A DNA stretch of 64,000 bases from Cyclobacteriaceae bacterium (GTDB taxonomy: Bacteria > Bacteroidota > Bacteroidia > Cytophagales > Cyclobacteriaceae). Within the stretch, counting starts at the first letter, position 1, and every line of letters starts with the position of its first letter. The notes under the pieces were generated by a model. The model saw only the letters and a list, made by a program, of their open reading frames with translations. It was not told where the DNA came from and searched no databases. Shown one piece after another: positions 37,301 to 45,054 of this stretch. A program made the position numbers and the translations under genes. The DNA is taken from NCBI GenBank assembly GCA_016787755.1, contig JAEUUA010000026.1:1-64000 (forward strand), in the 5' to 3' direction.

Positions 37301-37379
37301 GGTTTCAAAAATTACGGGTGGCCTACAGCAACCAACATCCAGAATCGAAAACCTTGAAATTGATTGGCAAATTTGGTGA
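34344..37379 (+). CDS. Exported WD40-repeat caspase-like (C14) protease
   Basis: 1011 residues from the ATG at 34344. A signal peptide or anchor (IPIWISFLICFVLKSPLYSQ) precedes WD40 blades: two at the N-terminus (FSSDNRLLASAGDDLTLRIW and the next), one near 320-345 (ERLFASAGNDRSITVWD) and one near 535 (TSGAEGSIKLWD). A beta-sandwich (about 640-735) follows. The C-terminal caspase-like domain (from about 745, TIGVSEY) has the dyad His818 in VAGHGLL and Cys868 in IDACHSGE, and a late region like the p10 subunit (TVLSAAGGVQLAQESSEW). The protease would act outside the cytoplasm. It overlaps the barrel gene and is the last gene of the cluster. Confidence 0.88.
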   Translation: MKLIKLLVKKNLFYTSPFRIPIWISFLICFVLKSPLYSQTKEEVIVQSGHFGRINHITFSSDNRLLASAGDDLTLRIWHINTGKLMATFQHPTAVVTSCFNESEEQTVSIATDGILRIWSITHSQQLREVKLVNTSTVQAKILRHEKSIYALINNQLFKAVDHRAEFQKIETNIEDFRIENNGSVEVFTTNQSLKKLNEKSQLSEPLFSGKKTATIWHDKNNQQSYIFEHLAARIQRNRIELYNLKSGKKKTFQGDYLDDVFTDVRYSAKNKLAIVSNTDNKIYLIDTEKKRIVKKLNEHVDDVFAIGMSSDERLFASAGNDRSITVWDMATLKPQKTLISKTYRIETIDFVPETQQIAFGDELGNLKLMSLADKNLSVQSKKIHKYPLVLLSYDQGSFYTVGKDNRIKKTNDLLVTEASNKVLKRFSPTYSLLNTFKFYYESPVQYQSLKIESSWAAVETSYSKIKIRAFDKESLHRIKHLNVSFDKKYTGVPDYIQNSPLFHQGGLTDYKELPEKFLTSGAEGSIKLWDKNEKKLLVTCIPLGNRESKITITSDNYYMVDKASLEGIAFKLGSKLFLPQQFDLKFNRPDLVLARMGGFSNELIQAYHHAYQKRITKAGFTEKMLEGDELNVPELQILTTNIPYKTDNPAFSLLVECRSEDKKLRAINVLVNGVPIFGTQGLSISDENSLSVTKTISIPLSNGINKISLSVYNDAGLESLREALEIMYETSSQQKPTLHLVTIGVSEYKNDAMNLQYAAKDGQDLASLYKNQKGVFKEVINHSLINEDVTTSNVLKLKEKLYETNVNDVVMIFVAGHGLLDKELDYYFATHNVNFLNPKENGLRYDDLETLLDGIPARNKILLIDACHSGEIDKEEIEVVVKNETIKNNTNITFRNFGNAEVRQKNLGLQNSFELSKQLFTDLRKGSGTTVLSAAGGVQLAQESSEWKNGAFTYCLLSGLRDMKADLNKDNKIMLSELRSYLFTEVSKITGGLQQPTSRIENLEIDWQIW

Positions 37380-37531
37380 TACTCTTACTCCTACCACGTT
37401 AAGATTTGTAGCGTAAGGTGACACAAGATTGTATAAGTTTATCGGACGTATTTCCGTTGTATTTACGCACCATTTCTAACTTATTAATCTTCGCTTTTCA
37501 TAATCTATTCTGATCTTCTCAACTTTGTTTT

Positions 37532-38845
37532 ATGACAGCCGTTAAAAACTACACCCTATCAGTAGCCATCATGTTGGTAATTGCCAATATGATTGGTACA
37601 GGAGTTTTTACTTCGTTGGGCTATCAGGTTGGGCCACTGCCTTCCGGTTTTGTCATTCTTATATTATGGTTGTTGGGTGGAGTGGTTGCCTTATCGGGAG
37701 CCTTCACGTATGCTGAGATCGCAACCGTGCTAAAAAAATCGGGTGGCGAATATTTATACCTGCGAAAAATATTTCATCCGGCTCTTGGTTTCTTAAGTGG
37801 GTGGATGAGCGCGCTGGTGGGCTTTGCCGGAGCTATCTCCGCAGTAGCTATTGCCATTGGCGAATATGCCACCGAGGCCATTGGAGTCTCCACAAAAGTA
37901 ATCGCGATAGTTGCAATCCTTGGTGTCTCCTTTGTTCATTGGTTTGGTGTGAAAACGGGTGGGCGCATGCAAACGCTGTTAACAACCTTGAAACTTAGTC
38001 TGATTGTATTCTTTTGTGTTGCCCCTTTCTTTATCACAATAGAAAGTAAACCCGTCATCCATTTTCTTCCAAGACCGGGTGACTGGGAATTAATTTTTAG
38101 TTCCGGTTTTGCAGTTTCATTGGTCTTTGTTGTCTATGCTTACACAGGTTGGAATGCATCCGCATACATTGCGGGTAATCTTAACAATCCCTCCAAGAGT
38201 TTACCCACTTCGTTAATTCTAGGAACATTGCTTGTAACCATCATTTATCTTTCCCTTAACGGGATGTTTTTATACTCCGCATCTTTTCAAGAGCTACAAG
38301 GTCAAAATGATATTGGGAATGTAGTGGCCAACAAACTGTTTGGTAAAAAAGCGGGCTTTCTCTTTTCGGGCATCTTTAGCTTTGCGCTATTATCCACGCT
38401 AAGTGCTATGACCATTGCCGGGCCACGCGTAACTGAAGCAATGGGCGAAGATTATACGTTGCTAAAATCATTTTCAGTAAAGAACAAATATCATATGCCT
38501 TACCTTGCCATTCTGGTTCAGGCGGGTTGGTCAATCTTTTTAGTGCTGGTAAGTTCCTTCAAAGAAATTATTCAATACATCTCTGTGAGCCTTTCTATTT
38601 TCACGGTAATGACTGTGTTTGGAATTTTCTTTCTGCGGAAGCAAACAAAAACAACCGATCATTTTAAAATTCCATTGTATCCGTTGCCACCCATTATTTT
38701 TATCGTTTGCACGCTGTGGATGATTTGGTACGTAGCAATAGAGGATTTTAAAATCATTCTTTACTCGCTGGGTACTTTGATACCTGGTTTTTTGCTGTAT
38801 CTATTTTCCGTGCGCCAAAATCGGAAGAACACGTTACAAGGTTAG
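37532..38845 (+). CDS. APC-superfamily amino-acid permease
   Basis: 437 residues with about twelve TM helices. The unwound TM1 motif MIGTGVFTSLG, the GGxxAL-type region LGGVVALSGAFTYAEIA, and a TM6-region segment (YTGWNASAYIAGNLNNP) are hallmarks of APC/LAT-type transporters. It carries an amino acid across the inner membrane in exchange or with a cation; the substrate is not readable. Its last 12 bases overlap the convergent hypothetical gene. Its gap to the caspase gene is 152 bp and has no evident terminator. Confidence 0.9.
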   Translation: MTAVKNYTLSVAIMLVIANMIGTGVFTSLGYQVGPLPSGFVILILWLLGGVVALSGAFTYAEIATVLKKSGGEYLYLRKIFHPALGFLSGWMSALVGFAGAISAVAIAIGEYATEAIGVSTKVIAIVAILGVSFVHWFGVKTGGRMQTLLTTLKLSLIVFFCVAPFFITIESKPVIHFLPRPGDWELIFSSGFAVSLVFVVYAYTGWNASAYIAGNLNNPSKSLPTSLILGTLLVTIIYLSLNGMFLYSASFQELQGQNDIGNVVANKLFGKKAGFLFSGIFSFALLSTLSAMTIAGPRVTEAMGEDYTLLKSFSVKNKYHMPYLAILVQAGWSIFLVLVSSFKEIIQYISVSLSIFTVMTVFGIFFLRKQTKTTDHFKIPLYPLPPIIFIVCTLWMIWYVAIEDFKIILYSLGTLIPGFLLYLFSVRQNRKNTLQG

Positions 38846-39298
38846 TACTAAGCGCTGGGCGTAAAATTCAGGAAGTGGTTTACCTTCTTTCAGCAGTGCA
38901 ACTACCTTCACAAATTTTTTGAACGAGTATGGGCTTTTGGCAAGTTGCACGAGGCCGAAGTACGAGATAAAAACAACTCCACCCGCTGCGCCTGCAAATA
39001 AAGGCAACAGGCCTGCGCCTGTAACAATTTCGTTGTTACTCTCCGCAGCCAGCATAGCACCTCCTAAAAGAAACACGCCAGCTGATATACCCGTACCTAT
39101 CAAAGCAGTTTTATCCTTTGACCGATAGTGATGACGTTTGAGTATGAATAAGTTTGCAAGAGCCTGGGTGGTATCGTTATATACCAAGTGAAGAAATTTT
39201 TCTTCTTTAGAAAGTTTTGATTTGGAAACACGGCCTTGCGATAGCCCCAAAAGACATGAAGAACAACTCATTAACACTAACAAAAAAACTGTTTTCAT
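38834..39298 (-). CDS. Hypothetical exported protein with two TM helices
   Basis: 154 residues. An N-terminal signal with a Cys-containing stretch (VLMSCSSCLLG) may be a lipobox. A charged region about 25-65 follows, then two hydrophobic helices (LIGTGISAGVFLLGGAMLAA and LPLFAGAAGGVVFISYFGL). It ends with a basic region. No family is recognised. It is the last of a four-gene minus-strand set, 17 bp after the barrel gene, and converges on the permease. Confidence 0.55.
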   Translation of the reverse strand: MKTVFLLVLMSCSSCLLGLSQGRVSKSKLSKEEKFLHLVYNDTTQALANLFILKRHHYRSKDKTALIGTGISAGVFLLGGAMLAAESNNEIVTGAGLLPLFAGAAGGVVFISYFGLVQLAKSPYSFKKFVKVVALLKEGKPLPEFYAQRLVLTL

Positions 39299-39315
39299 AC
39301 AAAATAGATTTTAGT

Positions 39316-39864
39316 TTAATACCTAAACCGCACCCCAATCATAAGCTGAGTAAGCACTTCTACATAGTCTCCATCTGCTAGATGCTCTATGTAAGGCCCC
39401 ATTGCCTTGGCATCCAGGGAGAGGCTGCGTTGTTTTCCATGTACCAGAACAGGAAATCGATAACCTATATTAAGCACTGCCACTGTGTAAGAATTTTGTT
39501 GAATAGCGAATGTTTCCGATGTTTTTCGTGACTGAATTCCGGCACCGCCTCCGGCATAAAATCCCTTGGCTGGATTAAATACATTTTGAAAATGATACAA
39601 CCCTACTAAATCAACTGTGTTTGTTTTAAAGGTTTGCCGCCCCGCATCATCACGAAACCGAGCCGCAAAAAAAGTATAAGAAGCAGCAAAAGAAAAACGT
39701 TTACCCAAATTTATACCACCTCCGGCACTAAAGGCCGGCCCAACAAAGGCCAACTCTGCATCGCCCGACAGGCGAATGGCAGCCTCGGCAAATAATTTTT
39801 TTTGTTGTGCGGATGCCGCAAAGCAAATGATACTATAAACAAGAAGAGAGGTAAAACGTTTCAT
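39316..39864 (-). CDS. Small outer-membrane beta-barrel protein
   Basis: 182 residues. A signal peptide ending ASAQ is followed by amphipathic beta strands: LFAEAAIRLSG, GPAFSAGGGINLGKRFSFAASYTFF, GFYAGGGAGIQ, YTVAVLNIGYRFPVL, and a terminal LMIGVRFRY with the aromatic C-terminus of outer-membrane proteins. It is probably an eight-stranded barrel. It is 42 bp downstream of the lipoprotein gene in the zincin cluster. Confidence 0.7.
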   Translation of the reverse strand: MKRFTSLLVYSIICFAASAQQKKLFAEAAIRLSGDAELAFVGPAFSAGGGINLGKRFSFAASYTFFAARFRDDAGRQTFKTNTVDLVGLYHFQNVFNPAKGFYAGGGAGIQSRKTSETFAIQQNSYTVAVLNIGYRFPVLVHGKQRSLSLDAKAMGPYIEHLADGDYVEVLTQLMIGVRFRY

Positions 39865-39906
39865 GCTCCAATAATTTTTTTTAGTAATCGCTTAGAATTT
39901 ATATAC

Positions 39907-40611
39907 TCATTTCACTTCGAATGTAAACGTGCCTTTTTGTTCATAATTAATATTGGTAAAATCCTGATTGCCAGGAAAGGTTAGCGATGTAGCCTTGCAA
40001 TGTTGTTGAAACAGATCAAAATTTGTAGCGCCATTATTTATGTTGAATAATAAGTATTCAAATGCAGGAATTCGCTCGCGCCCATCGGGGCTTTTCTCTA
40101 ACTTTATACCTAACCGTAAATCTAGCTCACGCGGTGGCAAAAAATTGACACAATAAACACCGCGCTGTTTTGGTACAAGGCCTAGTTTGAATTTATAGGT
40201 TTCATTTTGGTATAAAAAATTAAATGGGCTAAAGGTTTCCCCTACAAATGGAAGGTCGCCAACCTTGGTTATAAAATCGAAGCTATCCACAGCGCTAGGT
40301 TGTTCTCCCATTGTAATATTTTTATCAATGAATTTTAATAAACCAATCTTAGACTTAAAGTCAAAATCTTTTACAGCATAATCAACTTTTGATGAATATT
40401 CTTGTAATGCCTCCGGGAAATCAGCTTGCACCCATAGCGTATCGCCTAATACAAATTGTGCCGATGAAGGCGCAATTGAAAACGGAAGCGTGAATGTCAT
40501 TATAATAAACTCGGGCTCCTTTTCGCGCTCGCAATTAAAGGCGGTGGTTGCCATAAATAGCAATAGTAACAGGCTTACGCAGCCTGTTACATTTTTAAAC
40601 CTAATAGCCAT
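39907..40611 (-). CDS. Hypothetical lipoprotein of the zincin cluster
   Basis: 234 residues with a hydrophobic signal ending in a likely lipobox (TTAFNC). The body is beta-rich with no recognised motif, and contains a stretch on vulnerable Cys (VYCVNFLPP) and QQHCKA. The start ATG overlaps the end of the zincin gene by 11 bp, so expression depends on it. It is probably a periplasmic or surface lipoprotein acting with the protease and barrel. Confidence 0.6.
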   Translation of the reverse strand: MAIRFKNVTGCVSLLLLLFMATTAFNCEREKEPEFIIMTFTLPFSIAPSSAQFVLGDTLWVQADFPEALQEYSSKVDYAVKDFDFKSKIGLLKFIDKNITMGEQPSAVDSFDFITKVGDLPFVGETFSPFNFLYQNETYKFKLGLVPKQRGVYCVNFLPPRELDLRLGIKLEKSPDGRERIPAFEYLLFNINNGATNFDLFQQHCKATSLTFPGNQDFTNINYEQKGTFTFEVK

Positions 40612-42493
40612 AGCTTGTAACTAAGGTATTGACCTGGGTTGACTGCAAATTGCTATTATTGACAAGAATTGCATTCTTTAATTCTTGCACAGTAGTGGAA
40701 CCCGAGTGAAACCCCCTGAATATTCCTGCAAGCGTATAGCCATTGACTTGGTCATTGATCAATGTAGTTGTCGGTTCTCCAGTATCGGTCAAATCATGCA
40801 GCATTCCCCAAGGAATCCAACCCTCGTAAAGCGTTGAAGATACTTGTCTGATTGAGTAAGTATCACTTCGCTTTTGATTCTCTAAGAAGTCTCTTTCAAA
40901 ATTGAAAATTGCTTGATTAGATGAATACTTAGTTCGATTAAATGTTCCGCCAATAAAATTACCCCAACTTTCGCCTACAGCAACGCGGCCTGAGCCCGAT
41001 GTTGTTTTGTTTCCATAGCCACCATTTAAAACAATATAAGCTATATAGGATGCCCAATAATTGTTACCAACCTTATCGTAATGCATTCCATGCGCAAACT
41101 CATGATAGAAAGTATTGCTCAGCCTATCAGCATTTCGGGTTGTACTGCCAGCACCCTGCAAGCGCATAGTTACATCGGGCAGCCAGTTTTCTACCAGTTT
41201 TTTTACGGCTGGAGCTATACCTGGTAATAAGTAAGTAATCGTATTATTTACTGCTGAGGTGCCAGCAATAGACCTGAGCATGGGTGCAGAGGCCGCTTGT
41301 GTTACAGCCGAGGAAATCCACACATTCATGTAAGGATACGACCCTACAATTCCGTTTGACCATACATACTGCTTTGCCTCATACAGCGTGTTTATACAAT
41401 GTGCAGCCGCCCATTGGAGTGCACCATAAGTATCGGCATTCGAGTTATAGGTAAGATTTATGTTTACCCCTTGCAGCCCAGCCTGGCTAAATAAACCGGC
41501 TTCCTTTTCCAGTGCTTGCGCATATTCCCAAAATTTTAATGCACCACTAATTCCCCGAATGGTAATGTCATCGTTCCTAAATTTTATGACAATATTAGCC
41601 TTTTGGCGGTATGCTTTATTGATATAGAAGTAACCACTGGCATCCGTTTGTGTAGTTGCTAACTTAAACCATCTTCTGGTTTTTACTGTAACATTTTTAA
41701 CAGGAACTAAATTATTACCCGTGCTATTGTCTGTTACACGCACATATCCGTATGGATTAACGGACTGCGTTCGTCCTGAAGAACTTTCATCGGGTATCGT
41801 TTCTTCGGGATGGCCGCTTAATTTCATAGCCTCGTTATAAAGTTCTTTAAGGTTTACCCCTGCTGCAATTAGCTGTAAAGTAACTTTTTTGTATAAATCT
41901 TCAGGACCAGTTGAGCGAACCCGCAAATAAATCCGTGGTTCACTTCCGCAAATGTAAGCCTGACCATACTCATCGTAGCAATAACCCCCACCACCGCCAC
42001 CTGGATCTGGTGCCCATGGATCCCAATCAGGGTCTTGTTGGTCTCCGGCTGTTTCATCAAATAGAAATACCTGATATAGCACTGTATAAGGAACTGTCGT
42101 GGGCAAACTGTAGTTAGATGGAACTAATGTATATTGATAAGTGATTGCAGTGGGTGGAAGCGAAGGGTCTTGATAAAATTCGCCCTGATTTGTAATGTCC
42201 TGATCTAACGGTACATCATAAAGATCATAGCCATAGTTGTGCAATGTTATTAACTGATCTTCATTTTGCGGGGCAAACCGCACATAATTGTGCGTGGTGG
42301 AAGGCAAGTCGGCCAGCGTTCGTCCATTTACTGATGACGTCTTCTTTAGCACGCTCTCAAGAGCCGCCTTCATGTTATCGGAACTGAAAGGATTTTGCCC
42401 AATAGCACCTAACTCGGTTTTAAAGTCTTCTTCCAGAGGCTGCACCTTATCAACTGGCTCCTGACAGGCAAATAAAATGGAAAAAAACAGCAC
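40601..42493 (-). CDS. Zincin-type metalloprotease lipoprotein, N-terminus split by poly-C
   Basis: 630 residues from a GTG at 42493. This start gives a signal peptide (LFFSILFAC lipobox) with no basic n-region. A better start, ATG at 42537 encoding MRK, is separated by 12 consecutive C and is out of frame; it stops after nine codons. A tract of 10 or 13 would fuse it to the lipobox. Visible are a Gly-rich segment near 165, a carboxypeptidase-like beta domain about 245-315 (TDASGYFYI), and a zinc site HEFAHGMH with His464, Glu465 and His468 plus candidate third ligand Glu508 in VAVGESWGN. It resembles gluzincins; the family is not named. Confidence 0.75.
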   Translation of the reverse strand: MLFFSILFACQEPVDKVQPLEEDFKTELGAIGQNPFSSDNMKAALESVLKKTSSVNGRTLADLPSTTHNYVRFAPQNEDQLITLHNYGYDLYDVPLDQDITNQGEFYQDPSLPPTAITYQYTLVPSNYSLPTTVPYTVLYQVFLFDETAGDQQDPDWDPWAPDPGGGGGGYCYDEYGQAYICGSEPRIYLRVRSTGPEDLYKKVTLQLIAAGVNLKELYNEAMKLSGHPEETIPDESSSGRTQSVNPYGYVRVTDNSTGNNLVPVKNVTVKTRRWFKLATTQTDASGYFYINKAYRQKANIVIKFRNDDITIRGISGALKFWEYAQALEKEAGLFSQAGLQGVNINLTYNSNADTYGALQWAAAHCINTLYEAKQYVWSNGIVGSYPYMNVWISSAVTQAASAPMLRSIAGTSAVNNTITYLLPGIAPAVKKLVENWLPDVTMRLQGAGSTTRNADRLSNTFYHEFAHGMHYDKVGNNYWASYIAYIVLNGGYGNKTTSGSGRVAVGESWGNFIGGTFNRTKYSSNQAIFNFERDFLENQKRSDTYSIRQVSSTLYEGWIPWGMLHDLTDTGEPTTTLINDQVNGYTLAGIFRGFHSGSTTVQELKNAILVNNSNLQSTQVNTLVTSYGY

Positions 42494-42514
42494 GATTATT
42501 CCTTGAATTATCGT

Positions 42515-42526
42515 GGGGGGGGGGGG
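42515..42526 (-). repeat. Poly-C (coding-strand) homopolymer of 12 in a signal-peptide region
   Basis: Twelve consecutive G on the plus strand, read as C on the coding strand, four codons after the ATG at 42537. No other G/C run of this length was noticed in the window. Slippage of one base would switch the zincin lipoprotein frame. Confidence 0.8.
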
Positions 42527-42537
42527 ATTTTTCTCAT

Positions 42538-42852
42538 AAATTTTAGTGGTTATTTATGAATCTAAACTACCAACCATAATTTAATGTAAACCTTACAAAA
42601 AATTATTTTTCCATGCATGTAAATCTTTATCTAATCTTTAAAGATCAAATCTACCTGAAGAATGAAAGATTTTCAAAAATTCAAAAGAAGCTATCTTTTG
42701 CTATACATTAGTTTTTAGCTAAAAAATTTAACTAGCTCAAAATTTATTCATCTTTTAGGGTAAATAATACATGTGTGCATTTTTGCCTCTTGTATAAGTT
42801 CGCTAACACAGATTAAAAAACATTCATTTATTTCCGTTCCAAATTATCAACT
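42538..42852. other. AT-rich divergent promoter region, no gene seen
   Basis: 315 bp between the zincin lipoprotein and the M28 peptidase. It is strongly AT-rich with many A/T runs and no coding frame, tRNA or strong hairpin. It should hold promoters for both directions, but no box was certain. Confidence 0.45.
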
Positions 42853-44934
42853 ATGAAAAAACTGTTACCTCTCCTCATTCTTACTGTTTCTTTTGTCAAG
42901 GCTCAAACGGGTTTTATTGGCAACAGCATTGCTGCCCAAACCAACGTGGAAGAGACCTTCGTAAAACAACAGGAAAGTGAACGCTATAAAAATCATTTGA
43001 AGAACTTAACAAAGGAACCCCATATTGCTGGCTCCAAAGCCAACGAACGCGTGCGCGATTACATGGCCGATGTAATGCGTAAGGCGGGTTTTCAGGTAGA
43101 AATTTTTCCGTACGATATTTATTTACCGGTCATGCCGGGCAGCGCCTCCGCAGAATTGGTAACACCTATCCGATTGCCTCTTAATAATAAAGAATACATT
43201 CACAAAGAAGATCCCTTTTCATCCGATCCTAATCTTCCGGTTGGTTTCAATGCCTACTCAGGCACAGGCGATGTAACGGGTGAAGTCGTGTATGCCAACT
43301 ATGGTCGCAAAGAAGATTTTGAAAAACTGAAAGCGTTGGGTGTCTCTGTAAAAAGTAAGATTGTATTAGCACGCTATGGCGGAAACTTTCGTGGCTATAA
43401 AGCAAAGTATGCTGAAGAAAATGGTGCTGCCGGATTGATCATTTTCACAGACCCGGGTGACAGTGGGTACGCAAAAGGACTTGTTTATCCGGAAGGTCCG
43501 TATTATGATGAAAGTAGTATCCAGCGCGGTTCGTTGCTTACGCTGGATTGGACGGGTGATCCACTCACACCCTTTGAGCCCGCACTTCCGCTTGACGGAA
43601 AAAAGAAAATTGTTCGTAAAAAACCGGAAGAAGTAAAAGGGCTGCATACAATACCTGTGTTGCCTTTACCATACGGAGCAGCCAAGGAAATAATTGGCCG
43701 CATGACGGGTAAGGCAGTACCAACAGGTTGGCAAGGAGGTTTACCTTATACATATAGATTAGAAGGTGGAAGTGAATTAACTGTGCGCGTTAATGTAACA
43801 CAGAAAAGAGAAATACAACGCATATATAATGTGGTAGGAACATTAGCCGGTAGCGAAAATCCGGATCAGTGGATTATTGCCGGAGCGCACTACGATGCCT
43901 GGGCCTTTGGTGCCACCGATCCGAACAGTGGAACGGCTATGTTATTATCATTGACCGAATCGCTTGGAAAACTTTCACAGGCCGGATACAAACCAAAACG
44001 CACCATTAAAATTGCGCATTGGGATGGGGAAGAACAAGGTGTGATTGGCTCTACGGAATGGGTTGAACAATTTCGTGATGAACTAGATGCAAAAGCAATT
44101 GCCTACTTCAATGCAGATGGAGCAGTTACTGGTAGAAACTTTGGTGCTGCTTCGAGTCCATCGTTAAAAGCATTAGCGATCAACACCACGAAGTCAATTC
44201 AATTCCCTGATTCATCCAAGTCAGTGTTTGATGTTTGGTTAGGAAAGCGCACAACTCCTGAACCTCCGCTTGGAAATTTGGGTGGTGGCTCCGATCACAT
44301 TGCATTTTACACACACGTGGGAGTACCCAGTTGGAATGGTGGCACGGGTGGTCATAGTATCTATCATTCAAACTTCGACAGCTTTGCTTACTACGAACGC
44401 TTTTGTGATCCCACCTTTAAGATGGGTCCATTAGTTGAACAAATATTTGGCATGATGGCGTTGCGTTTGGCCAATGCAGATGTAATCCCTTATGATATTA
44501 GTCGTTATGGAACTGATTTACGTACACATTTTGAAGGCTTACAAAAACTAACCAGTGCCTATGACAAATCCACTATTCCGTTTTCTTTCGATGCGTTAAT
44601 CAAAGCATCCGATGAATTGAAAAAAGTAGGTGTCGAATGTGAAGCGGCCTTGAAAACCGCTAGCGAGAAAAACAGAAATGCCATTAACACAGAATTGCTT
44701 TCACTCGAGCGTCAATGGATTGACAAACAAGGCATGCCTTATGGAAATTGGTATCGCTCGCTGTATGCTTCACCTGATCCCTTTAGTGGGTATGCTTCCT
44801 GGATGTTACCGGCATTCCAATATGAAGCAGCCATCCGGTCAACCGCAAACTTGAAAGCATATGAACAACGGCATTTGGATGCGATCAATCGTTTAAAAGC
44901 TAAAGTTGAGGGGATAACTAAGTTGGCGAAGTAA
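42853..44934 (+). CDS. M28 peptidase with PA domain (GCPII-like), exported
   Basis: 693 residues with a signal peptide (LLPLLILTVSFVKAQ). A PA domain is inserted at about 120-230 (GEVVYANYGRKEDF, KIVLARYGGNFRGYKA, AAGLIIFTDP). The M28 catalytic domain has zinc ligands and the catalytic Glu in AGAHYDAW, ATDPNSGTAM, HWDGEEQGVIGS, GGGSDHIAFY and GGHSIYHS. A helical TfR-like dimerisation domain forms the C-terminus. This is the glutamate carboxypeptidase II / transferrin-receptor architecture; a carboxypeptidase activity on acidic peptides is inferred. A dispersed inverted repeat follows the stop. Confidence 0.92.
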   Translation: MKKLLPLLILTVSFVKAQTGFIGNSIAAQTNVEETFVKQQESERYKNHLKNLTKEPHIAGSKANERVRDYMADVMRKAGFQVEIFPYDIYLPVMPGSASAELVTPIRLPLNNKEYIHKEDPFSSDPNLPVGFNAYSGTGDVTGEVVYANYGRKEDFEKLKALGVSVKSKIVLARYGGNFRGYKAKYAEENGAAGLIIFTDPGDSGYAKGLVYPEGPYYDESSIQRGSLLTLDWTGDPLTPFEPALPLDGKKKIVRKKPEEVKGLHTIPVLPLPYGAAKEIIGRMTGKAVPTGWQGGLPYTYRLEGGSELTVRVNVTQKREIQRIYNVVGTLAGSENPDQWIIAGAHYDAWAFGATDPNSGTAMLLSLTESLGKLSQAGYKPKRTIKIAHWDGEEQGVIGSTEWVEQFRDELDAKAIAYFNADGAVTGRNFGAASSPSLKALAINTTKSIQFPDSSKSVFDVWLGKRTTPEPPLGNLGGGSDHIAFYTHVGVPSWNGGTGGHSIYHSNFDSFAYYERFCDPTFKMGPLVEQIFGMMALRLANADVIPYDISRYGTDLRTHFEGLQKLTSAYDKSTIPFSFDALIKASDELKKVGVECEAALKTASEKNRNAINTELLSLERQWIDKQGMPYGNWYRSLYASPDPFSGYASWMLPAFQYEAAIRSTANLKAYEQRHLDAINRLKAKVEGITKLAK

Positions 44935-44939
44935 ATTTA

Positions 44940-45022
44940 TCCCACAGATTTCGGAGATTCGCACAGATAATTTGAAAGATTTCTGCTATCCTGATAACTA
45001 ACGGAAAGCGCGATCTGCGGGA
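44940..45022. repeat. Degenerate CACAGATT-type dispersed inverted repeat
   Basis: The left part repeats CACAGATT/CGGAGATT/CGCACAGAT words (44940-44968). The right part, GATCTGCGGGA, is a degenerate inverted match to TCCCACAGAT. It occupies the gap between the M28 and GH30 genes. This resembles a common interspersed intergenic repeat with CACAGATTTCGCAGAT words. Confidence 0.5.
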
Positions 45023-45054
45023 AATGATTTAGTCTTTACCTATTCAACATCATT

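Noticed and set aside
34344..37379. Naming the caspase cluster as a known anti-phage defence system
   Set aside because: Known caspase-linked defence systems have cytoplasmic sensors, nucleases or RNA-guided parts; none is present and all products look exported.
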